DNA of 51,589 nucleotides, taken from NCBI RefSeq assembly GCF_001598355.1, contig NZ_BCYU01000030.1, positions 1 to 51,589 on the forward strand, read 5' to 3'. Of this stretch, positions 24,679 through 34,100 are shown piece by piece. The stretch is from Sphingomonas asaccharolytica NBRC 15499. GTDB taxonomy: Bacteria; Pseudomonadota; Alphaproteobacteria; Sphingomonadales; Sphingomonadaceae. The notes beneath the pieces are model-generated. The model was given only the letters and a program-made list of their open reading frames with translations, was not told the DNA's origin and searched no databases. A program made the position numbers and the translations under genes. Within the stretch, counting starts at the first letter, position 1. Every line of letters begins with the position of its first letter.

Positions 24679-26258
24679 TGAGCCTCGTTTATCCTATCTT
24701 CCTGTTTGCGTTTCTGCCGATCTTCCTAGCGTTGTTTGCGCTTGGCGGCCGGATTGGCGGGCCCCGCGGGGCACTGCTGGTATTGGTCGCGTCATCGCTG
24801 TTGTTTACGGCGTCGCAGGGATTAGGATTCCTGATTGCCACGACGATCAGTTTGGCGATCAACTACGCCCTACTGATGGCAATCATACGCGCTAGAATTG
24901 GCGGCCGGTGGGGCCGGGCGATGCTGGCGGTGGGCATCGTGTTCAACCTCGCGCTGCTCGTGCTGGCAAAATATTCGGTCTGGCTGCAATGGATGCCCGG
25001 CATCGGGCCGTTGTCGTTAGGGCTGAGCGTGGCGATCCCGACGACGCTGTCATTCCTGACCTTCCAGCGCTCGGTCGCCCTGCTTGACGCCTTCACCGCT
25101 TGCAAAGCAACGGCCTTGGGGTTGCAGTCGCCGCCCAAAGGCGAACGGCCATCGCGAGCGGACCCACCGCTTCGCTATCTCGGCTTCGCGTCAATGTTCC
25201 CCAATTTGATGATCGGGCCCATTGCGTATCTGACGGAAATTCTTCCACAGATCGCGCGCCGTTCGTTCGGAAAGTTGCGCGCAATCGACATTTCAATCGG
25301 CCTGACCTTGCTCATCGTGGGCATGTTCAAGAAGTTCTTCCTGGCCGACGCTTTAGGCGAGGATTGGGTGGATCCAGTCTATTTGGATGTCGCACGGACC
25401 GGCGCCACGACGAGCGCTCGGGCAGCTGGAGCGCTCGCAGCCTATTACGTACAACTTTATTTCGATTTTTCCGGCTATTCGGACATGGCAATTGGCGTGG
25501 CGCGGATGATCGGTGTTCGCCTGCCAATGAACTTCGATTCGCCCCTGCGCGCTACTGGAATTATCGACTTTTATCGTCGCTGGCACATGACCTTAACTCG
25601 CGTAATTTCGCGTTTCCTTTTCTCTCCCTTGTCGATCGCCGGAACTCGCTACGCAGCGAGGTGGCGGCTCAAGGGTATTGCCGCTAAACTGCCGTCCCTT
25701 TGGCTGCCGCTAATCATAAACTTTACCGTGATCGGCCTGTGGCATGGACCGCGCCTCACGTTCGTAGTGTTCGGACTGATCCACGGCACATGGTATGTTA
25801 TCGAGACCGAGTTTCGCAGTGCCAGATGGTGGAAAAAGAAGCGCAAAACGATTCCTGAGTGGCGCCGCAAACTTGCCGGAGCGATCATCGCTATCCCTTT
25901 GCTTGTGCTCACTTTCGCGCTGTTTCGATCCCCTACGCTCGCTGTGTTCGTCGATATCCTACAAAGCCTCGGCTCGACGGCAACTGTGCCCCAGGGCGCC
26001 GTCTTGCCATTTGATAAGATGTCGGTGATTCGGCTAGTCTTGTCGTTTGCGATCGCGGGCCTCGCCCCGAATGTATACGAGATGCTAGGCCGATATCGCC
26101 CCGCCATCCGTTCATTCGTCAATCCATCGACGACCCCGCGCTGGTTCGCATTCAAGTGGCGACCCAATATAATTTGGGCGGGATTGCTGTTCGCGCTCGC
26201 CATGCTCGCAATGCATGAAATGGCGACTGTGACTCCGTTTGTGTATCAGGTTTATTGA
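24678..26258 (+). CDS. MBOAT-family membrane O-acyltransferase
   Basis: A 526-residue polytopic membrane protein with about 10-12 hydrophobic segments. The family's conserved region includes YFDFSGYSDMAIGVARMIGV, FYRRWHMTLTRVISRFLF, and the catalytic H356 in NFTVIGLWHGPRLTFVVFGL with a second histidine, H369, in LIHGTWYVIE. This is the AlgI/DltB type, which moves an acyl group across the membrane onto a polymer. The GTG start overlaps the FkbH stop, implying translational coupling, and an SGNH-like gene follows at once. The likely donor is the ACP-bound acyl of this operon rather than acetyl-CoA; this is inferred from the operon and not shown by the protein itself. Confidence 0.9.
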   Translation: MSLVYPIFLFAFLPIFLALFALGGRIGGPRGALLVLVASSLLFTASQGLGFLIATTISLAINYALLMAIIRARIGGRWGRAMLAVGIVFNLALLVLAKYSVWLQWMPGIGPLSLGLSVAIPTTLSFLTFQRSVALLDAFTACKATALGLQSPPKGERPSRADPPLRYLGFASMFPNLMIGPIAYLTEILPQIARRSFGKLRAIDISIGLTLLIVGMFKKFFLADALGEDWVDPVYLDVARTGATTSARAAGALAAYYVQLYFDFSGYSDMAIGVARMIGVRLPMNFDSPLRATGIIDFYRRWHMTLTRVISRFLFSPLSIAGTRYAARWRLKGIAAKLPSLWLPLIINFTVIGLWHGPRLTFVVFGLIHGTWYVIETEFRSARWWKKKRKTIPEWRRKLAGAIIAIPLLVLTFALFRSPTLAVFVDILQSLGSTATVPQGAVLPFDKMSVIRLVLSFAIAGLAPNVYEMLGRYRPAIRSFVNPSTTPRWFAFKWRPNIIWAGLLFALAMLAMHEMATVTPFVYQVY

Positions 26259-26259
26259 C

Positions 26260-27465
26260 TTGCGGCCTCTAATCCCAGCGATCCAGGCGATTATCGGGCG
26301 GGTGGCCTATGGCTCACCCCGAAGCAATTATCGTGGCCCGATCGGCAAGCTGGCCGCGTTGCCCTTGTTCCTGCCGATAGCATTGCTGCCCTTCGTCGGT
26401 GGGCTGTTGATGTGCGTAGTGGCGCTTGTTGTCGATCCGTATGACGTACGTCCTTGGGGTATGGCTCCTCGAAACGCGGAAGGGGTCTATCCTCAGGACG
26501 AGACGCCGAACCTGATCAAGGCCTTTTCTTCCGAGCAGCACGAAGCGATCATGTTCGGTGGTTCGACGTCGATGCCGTTTCCGTCGCGCCTGATTGCGGA
26601 CACGCTGAACTATAAGCGCGTTGCCAACTTATCGTACAGCCTGCCGACGCCGCGCGACACGGGGCCAGTATTGCGCCAATTGGTCCGCACGCCGGGCCTA
26701 CGACGATTACTGATCGATGTCGATCATAGTCAGATGCGGAACGATGGCGCGACTTTTGTTACTGGCCGTACGGCGTTATCGGTGCTCAACGCACGGTGGT
26801 TCGACATGCCCGATTTCAAAACGCCCACGGTTCAGGCGTCGATCCACCGGATCATCGACGGCACTTATGACTCTCCGGAATGGCGCTCGCTGCGATCCAA
26901 TTCGGCCGATACTCAATCGCTGATCGATAAGCCTGATTTGCTAATGACGCTGGATGATGCGGTAAGCCGGCCAGCTCCGGACATCTTTACCGCACCGCGC
27001 ACGTTACCGCCGTGCGATTCCTTCACCTTTATTCGCGATGTCCTGTTACCGGTGGGTCGTGAGGCGCAGGTGCAAGGCGTCACGGTCGATATATTTTTCC
27101 CCCCGATGCCATACCAGACTTACTGGAACTGGCAGAAGAACGATGTCTTTTTCGGTTCGTGGGGAAATGGCGCTCGATATCTTCAACTGGTCCATTTCCA
27201 CCAATGTATCTTCCGCGCCGTGGTGGTGGCCAAGTTGAGCGCTGTACGGGTCAACGCCACAGACCTCGATACGGCAATTGCCAGTCATCTCGAAAATTAT
27301 CGCGACTCCGTTCATCTTATACGGAGTGACGCAATGGCGCGGCTGCTGCGTGATATCGATAGCGGTCGGTTTCGGCTCACCATTGACAATGTTGACCGAT
27401 ATCCGGGCGAGATGGCGGCGCGGGTCCGGTCGGTCGCGGGATGGCGCGCGCCGGGACAAGGCTGA
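26260..27465 (+). CDS. Membrane-anchored SGNH-like partner of the MBOAT (DltD/AlgX-like role)
   Basis: A protein of about 401 residues from a TTG at 26260, chosen because CAGG lies a suitable distance upstream; a TTG at 26239 in the same frame is the alternative. One N-terminal membrane helix (AALPLFLPIALLPFVGGLLM) anchors a periplasmic domain. It shows the SGNH block I serine S102 in IMFGGSTSM, and near the end D349 and H352 in YRDSVHLI, the D-x-x-H dyad of this fold. DltD, AlgX, AlgJ and PatB are analogous MBOAT partners. Sequence similarity to any one of them was not visible to the eye, so the assignment rests on motifs and gene order. Confidence 0.8.
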   Translation: MRPLIPAIQAIIGRVAYGSPRSNYRGPIGKLAALPLFLPIALLPFVGGLLMCVVALVVDPYDVRPWGMAPRNAEGVYPQDETPNLIKAFSSEQHEAIMFGGSTSMPFPSRLIADTLNYKRVANLSYSLPTPRDTGPVLRQLVRTPGLRRLLIDVDHSQMRNDGATFVTGRTALSVLNARWFDMPDFKTPTVQASIHRIIDGTYDSPEWRSLRSNSADTQSLIDKPDLLMTLDDAVSRPAPDIFTAPRTLPPCDSFTFIRDVLLPVGREAQVQGVTVDIFFPPMPYQTYWNWQKNDVFFGSWGNGARYLQLVHFHQCIFRAVVVAKLSAVRVNATDLDTAIASHLENYRDSVHLIRSDAMARLLRDIDSGRFRLTIDNVDRYPGEMAARVRSVAGWRAPGQG

Positions 27466-27600
27466 TCCGCAAACGAGCGAAATGGATTCCATCTCGCTTT
27501 GATCGGCGTGGTTGTGGAGCGTCTGCCGACGCCTCGGGAACGTGATCAGCGACCTAGCACGGGGGCCTTGTCCGTCCGACCTCTGCAACGGAAAGGAGCG

Positions 27601-27967
27601 ACGATACGCAAGTCGCGTGATTTCGATGCCGAGCTGAAGGCGCTCAACGACAAATCGAGACAGATCAAAGAGCGCGAGGTACCTCAAGTGGGGCGAGATC
27701 GAACTGGCGACCGAACTTGCCATTCCCTGGCTATCCAATCCGAATACGCGCGCCATCGCCGATGAAACACCGGCGCTCCTCGCGGAGATACACCATACGA
27801 CAAGCGATCCGGCTTCGCCGGCACCGTTTGAAGCGTCCGCTGCCGATGGGGCGCCCAGCGAACATGCGTCGGCGGACACGGTCAGGAAGGCGCCCGCCTC
27901 GAAGGGTCACGTAGTCTCGATGATCGACGGCACCTTCTGGGGGAACACCCCGATCAGCACGCGCTGA
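27601..27967 (+). pseudogene. Frameshifted relic resembling a TraD-type conjugation protein
   Basis: The first frame reads RKSRDFDAELKALNDKSRQI-KERE, which strongly resembles the start of small conjugal-transfer TraD proteins (pattern R-x-x-D-x-D-A-E-L-K-A-L-x-D-K-x-x-x-L-K-x-R). Around 27671-27680 the coding signal moves to another frame, which stays open to a TGA at 27965 and reads WGEIELATELAIPWLS and then SPAPFEASAADGAPSE. The C-terminal part was not recognised. No intact start exists for the second frame. The rest of the gap 27466-28190 holds an imperfect hairpin after the SGNH gene and the RHS leader. Confidence 0.4.
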
Positions 27968-28107
27968 TGTGGCTGGCATGAGTCCGCAATCAACGCATGG
28001 GCGCAATCCGATGTTTTACCAAGCGACCGAAAGCTCGGGCGGATTTAAACCGGTCATCGCAGCACGGTTCATGATATCGGCGCGGTTCAGGCGCGTGAAA
28101 ATTTCTT

Positions 28108-28190
28108 CCTAAACTATCGGGCTTTTGTCTCGACAAGTCCTCATGAAGGCGGGGTGTGCCCCCGTTTGACGCGAGCTGGGGACAGGCGAG
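28108..28190 (+). promoter_or_regulatory. Leader of the giant RHS gene (copy B of the direct repeat)
   Basis: TTCCTAAACTATCGG lies 80-85 bases before the ATG, and AAACTAT within it could act as a -10 element. A GC-rich hairpin (GGGG-TGTG-CCCC core) and a GGACAGGCGAG ribosome site follow. The same motif order is found at 20641-20716 in front of a dead copy of the first codons, so the block marks a duplicated promoter/leader. Confidence 0.5.
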
Positions 28191-31100
28191 ATGGTAGCGA
28201 TATTCACGGGTCTTGGTGCGGGTGCCGAGCGTGGATCGGGCAACGTGCTGGGTGGGGCGGGGTTGCTTGGTGGAAGTTCGCTGGGTCGGTCGGCGGAGCA
28301 GGTGCTGCTCAACGCCGCGACCGGCAATCTGATGATCCAGCAAAAGGACGAAATGCTGGTCGGGTTGGGCCCCGATGCGTCGGTCGCGCGGACCTATAAC
28401 ACCCTGGGCGATCTCTCCGACGAGAATGGCGACAATTGGCGGCAATCGACCGACCGGCGGATCTATGGCCTGACCGGCACGGTCAACACGGCCGGCAGCA
28501 CGGTCAAGCGCGTGTCGGCCGATGGTTCCGAAATCACCTATGGCTGGGACACCACCAAAAGTGCCTATGTCGCGAAAGACGGGTCGGGGGCGTACGACAC
28601 GTTGACCTGGAATTCTGGTACCTCGGCCTGGACGTGGACCGACGGCAGCAGTCAGCTGACCGAGACCTATGGCCAGGCGTCGGGCAGCCAGTATCTGATC
28701 ACCAAGCAGACGGATACGAGCGGCAATGCGGTCACCTTCAGCTACGTCACCGGCACGAGCCATCTCGACAAGGTGACGACCGCTGATGGGAGCGGCACGC
28801 AATATCTCCAGTACAGCTGGTCGGGCAACAACATCACCCAGATCACGACCAGCTACACCGACCTCGTCACCTCGACTGCCAGGACGCTGACCCGCACGCG
28901 CTACACTTACGACGGCTCCAACCGCCTCTCGACGGTGACGGTGGACCTCACTCCCAACGACAACAGCGTCGCCGATGGCAAGGTCTATACGACGACCTAT
29001 ACTTATGTCGGCGCGACCAAGATGGTCGCAACGATCACCGAGACCGACGGCTCGTCGCTGACGATCGGTTATGACGGCTCGAACCGGGTCCACACCTTGA
29101 CCCAGACCGTCGCGACCGGCGTCACGCGTGTCACCACAATCGACTATTATTCGGGCTATTCGACCGTCACCGATGCCACCGGCCAGGTGACGCGGCTCGA
29201 TTATGACGCCAACGACAACCTGACCAAGATCACGGCGCCCGCGGCCTCGGCTGGTCTCGCTTCGCAGGTGACGACCTTTGCCTATGATGGGAGCGGCAAC
29301 GTCACCAGCGTCGTCGACCCGCTCGGCAATACGACCAGCTATTCCAGCTTCACCGCCAATGGTGTTGCCCAGACCATTACCGACCCGCTCGGCAACGTCA
29401 CCACGCGCACCTATGGCTCGAAGAACGAGCTCCTCACCGAGACGGTGACCGGAGACGACCAGGCGGGGTCCGGCCAGTCGCATACGACGCGATACGTCTA
29501 TGACGCGAACGATCGCCTCGCATTCTCGCTCACCGCCGACGGCAATGTCGTCGAACATCGCTACGTCCAGGCCGGCGAATGGCAGACCCTGACCTATGTC
29601 GGACAAGTCTACAATCTGAGCGGTTTGACCTCGAGCCAGGCACCGACGCTTGCCCAGATGACCTCCTGGGTGTCGGGACTCACCGACCCGACCGCGGTAA
29701 ACCAGCGCCAGATCACCTACGATGCGCGCGGCAATATCACCAATGTCATCGACTATGGCAAGTCAACTTCGCCGGGCAGTGGTGCCACCGCTAACGGCTA
29801 CAGCTACACGGATTACGTCTACGATCAGGCCGGTCAGCTCCTGTCGCGCCGGGACTATCAGCATACCGCCGAGACGTTCGTTTATGACGGCCTGGGGCGC
29901 GTGGTCGCGTCGGTCGACCTTCAGGGCAGCACCACCAGCGTGCTGTTCGATGACGCCAACGCGAAGACGATCGTCACACTCGCCAACGGCCTCACCCAGA
30001 CCTCGACCTACAACAAGGCCGGCGACCTCATCGCTTCCACGCAGTCGGCGGCGGCCACTGTCAGCGCCAATCTGAAGCCGGACCTCACGAACGCGAGCCA
30101 GTGGACGACGTCCAATCTGAATGCGAGCGCGACGGCGATCGACGGCATCGCCGCCACGAAATTCCAGGTTTCATCGACAAACGGCAGTCTGGCAACTGGC
30201 CCATTCACGGTCGCGGCCGGTGATACGCTGACCTGGGAAGTCACCGTGATGGGGGTGACCGGAAGCCTGTCCGACATGTTCGGTTTTAACGGCAGCAGCA
30301 GCGCCTGGGGCGATGGCACCCAGGCGACCGCAACGATTCTGTCTGGGCCGGGCTCGATCACCGTCCAGAACGCTAGTGGCCCGAGCCAGATTTCTGGTCT
30401 GTCCGCCTCGACCGGGACGCGCGTGCGCATCACGCGTACGTTTAATACGGCAGAGACCGTCTACGGCTTCTTCTACGTTAAGGCGCCCAATACCGGCACC
30501 ACTGCCGACGGCGTCGTCCTGTCCTCGCCCAATATCGTCAAGACGACGGCGGCCACCATCGGCACTAATCTCAAGCCCGATCTGTCGAATGCGGCGCAAT
30601 GGGCCCTCAGTAACGTTGTGGCGTCCTCCGCCGGAACGATCGGCGGGGCGCCTGCGACCAAGTACGTTGTCCAATCCGCAGCCGGAGGCGGACTGAACCC
30701 GACCGGCATCTTCGCCGTGGGAGCGGGCGATACGCTGACCTGGGAGGTCACCATCCAGGGCGTCGGCACCACACTCCAGGACATGCTTGGTTTCTACGGC
30801 AATGGCGGCCTCGGCAATCCGGCGAGTGGCTGGGGAGATGGCAGCCTAATGACCGCCACGGTCCTGTCCGGGCCGGGGTCGATCACTGTCCAAAATCAGG
30901 GCCCGAGCACTATCACCGGGCTGTCGGCCACGACCGCAACCCGCATCCGCATCACCCGAACCTTCACGGCCGCCGAGAACGTATTCGGCAGTTTCTACGT
31001 CAAGACGTCAGGCGCCGGTGCAGTCGCCGGCGATGCGGTCATCCTGGCGTCGCCCAATATCGTCAAGACGACCGCCGCCGACCCTCAGATTACTCTTGCC

Positions 31101-34100
31101 GTATCGCGCTATGGCTACGACCAGCTTGGTCGCCTGCGGATCGCCAACGACGCGACCCAACACAACAGCTACATGATCTACGACAATGCCGGACGAAAGG
31201 TCGGCGATGTCGATCATTACGGCCAGCTGACCGAATATAAATATGACGCCAGCAATCGGATCATCGCGACAATTCGCTATGCAACAGCGCTCACGTCGAC
31301 CCAGCTGACCACGCTCCAGAACCCGACCTCGTCGTTCGATCTGGCGACCAACCGTCCTGCTGACAATGCCGGCGATCTGTGGACGTTCAATGTCTACGAC
31401 AAGGATGGCCAACGGGTCGAGACGATCGACGGCGCGGGTGACGCGACCGCCTATAGCTATGACGCGTCGGGCAAGCTGACTGGCACAACGGCCTATGCCA
31501 ACAAGCTGACCGCCACCCAGATCGCCAACCTCAAGGCCAGTACATCGAGCACCAATCTGGCGCCGGATCTGTCGAACAACACGCAATGGGTGAAAGCCGG
31601 CGTCACGACATCGTCGGCGGGCACGATCGGTGGCGCCCCCGCCACGCAATTCACCACCCAGACGACCGGGGTCGGTGGCGGTCTCACCACCGGTTACTAT
31701 GCCGTTTCCGCAGGCGACACCTTGACCTGGGAGGTGACGCTCAAGGGTGTCGGCACCACGCTCCAGGATATGTTCGGCCTCTATGGCAATGGCGGGCTCG
31801 GCAATCCCGCCAGCGGTTGGGGCGACGGCAGCCTGGCCACTGCGACCATCGTCTCGGGTCCAGGTTCGATCACCGTCCAGAATGGCGGCCCGAGCTTTGT
31901 TACGGGGCTGTCGACCTCGACCGAGACGCGAGTCCGCATCACTCGGACGTTCACGGCGGCGGAGAATGTCTACGGCTTCTTCTATGTGAAATCGTCGAAC
32001 GGTGCCGCTGATACCGCCGGTGACGCCGTCATCCTCGCTTCGCCGTCGATTTACCACTCGCCAACGACGGCCGTCACCCTCCCCACCGCGGACAGCGCGC
32101 ACGATGCTGCATCGCGGATCTTCTACGACAAGACCGGTCGTATAGTCGGCACGCTCGATGGCGAGGGATATCTCTCGACGATCACCTACGACGCCGGCGG
32201 GTTCAAGATTGCCGAGACGGCCTATGCGAACAAGCCGGCGAACGGGGCGACCGCCTCGTTCGCGACGCTTGCCGCCGGCACGAGTTCGTCTGATCGCACG
32301 ACCCATTATGTCTACGACAATCAGGGTCTGCTCTGCTTCACCGTCGACGCGCAGAACCACGTCACCGAATATGTCTATCCGGCGCAGGCCTTGGCGGATG
32401 TCGTGGGCAAGTCGCGGCAGACCATTCAATATGCCGGGACGATCGGGACGACGAGTGCCTGGACGGTCACTGCTGTCCGAGCCGCCATCAATGCGGTCAG
32501 CGGGCTGGCGACCAACGCCAGCAATCGCTCAAGCTGGGCGATCTACGACGCCCACGAGAACCTTGCCTATTCGATCGACGCGACCGGCGCGGTTGTCGGC
32601 TATAAATATGACGCCATGGGTCACGTCATCAAGACGACCCGTTATGCAACACTCCGGGCGACCACCACGCTTCCGAACACCAGCGACATGGACAGCTGGG
32701 TGACGGCTTATGCGAGCGCCGCCAACGATCGCACCACGCGCAATTATTACGACGCGCGTGGTGATCTCACCTTCACGATCGACGGTGAGGGTTATGTCAC
32801 GCGGTATGATTATGATGCCGAGGACCGTCAGGTCGGGACGGTCCGCTGGGATACGCCGGTCGCACTCGCCTCGATCAGCGACACAACGCTCGTCACCGAC
32901 ATTCCAGCGCTCGTCTCGGGCACCTATACCGCGATCGCCACCAGCTACGACATGGATGGGCGTGTCGCGACCACGACCGATGGCGTCGGAGCGGTCACCA
33001 GTTACGTCTACAATGCCAATGGCACGCTCAGCACCAAGACTGAAGGCTATGGCACGTCGGACGCGGTCCAGACCTATTATGTCTATGATGCCGCAGGACG
33101 CGTCGTCTCGCGCTACGACGCCTATGGGTCGAGCGACGTCACCCAGACCCAGTTCACCTATGACGCGTTCGGTCAGGTCACCTCGGTCACCGATCCGGTC
33201 GGCAATAAAAGCTATACCTATTACGATCGCTTAGGCCAGGTCGTCGCCACGCTCGATGCCGAGAACAACGCGACCGAGACCAGCTACAACGCTTTTGGCG
33301 AGGTGACTTCCGTCATCCGGCGCGGCAATCCGGGAAGTGGCACGGCCACCACCTACAATGCGCCGACGCCGGATACAGCGCGAGACGCGGTCACCAAGCT
33401 CTATTACGACACCCTGGGCCGCGTGGCGCGCAAGGTCGATGCCGACGGCTATGAGACCGACACCGCTTATACGGTGATGGGCGATGTCGCGTCGGTTTCC
33501 CGGTACAGGACCAACCTTTGGCCGGCCAATCTGGCCGCTGTAACGCATGTCAATTCGACGATAACGGGAACGCCGGCGCCCAACGACACGATCAACGGTG
33601 CGCCGGCCTATACTGTGGCGGTTTCGGCGGGCGGCGCGCCTGGGGCGATGACTTCGGCGGTGACCCCGGTCGCCAATGGCCAGTCGGTGACGTTCTCGTT
33701 CTGGATCAAGAAGGGCACGGTCAACTTCGCCGCCTTCGGGATCAAGGGTTCGACGAATCCTCCCTGGGGCGACAGCAGCGACACCGCGGTGGTCCTGAGC
33801 GGTAGCGGTACGATCAGCCAGTATAGCGGTTTGTGGTCGATCACTGGTCTTGATGCCAATCAACCCACGCTGGTCGTGGTAACGCGCACCTTCCATGCTG
33901 ACGATAACGCATCGATCTATCTCTACGCAGGAACCAACACTTCTACGGCAGTCGCCGGCGATTCGATCGTGGTGGCTGATCTTCAGGCTTCGGTCGCGAC
34001 CACCACCAAATTCACCTACGACAAGGCCGGTCGTGTCCTGACGACGACGGACGCGCTCAACCAGACCGAGACCTATACGCTCAACGCCTTTGGTGAGCGC

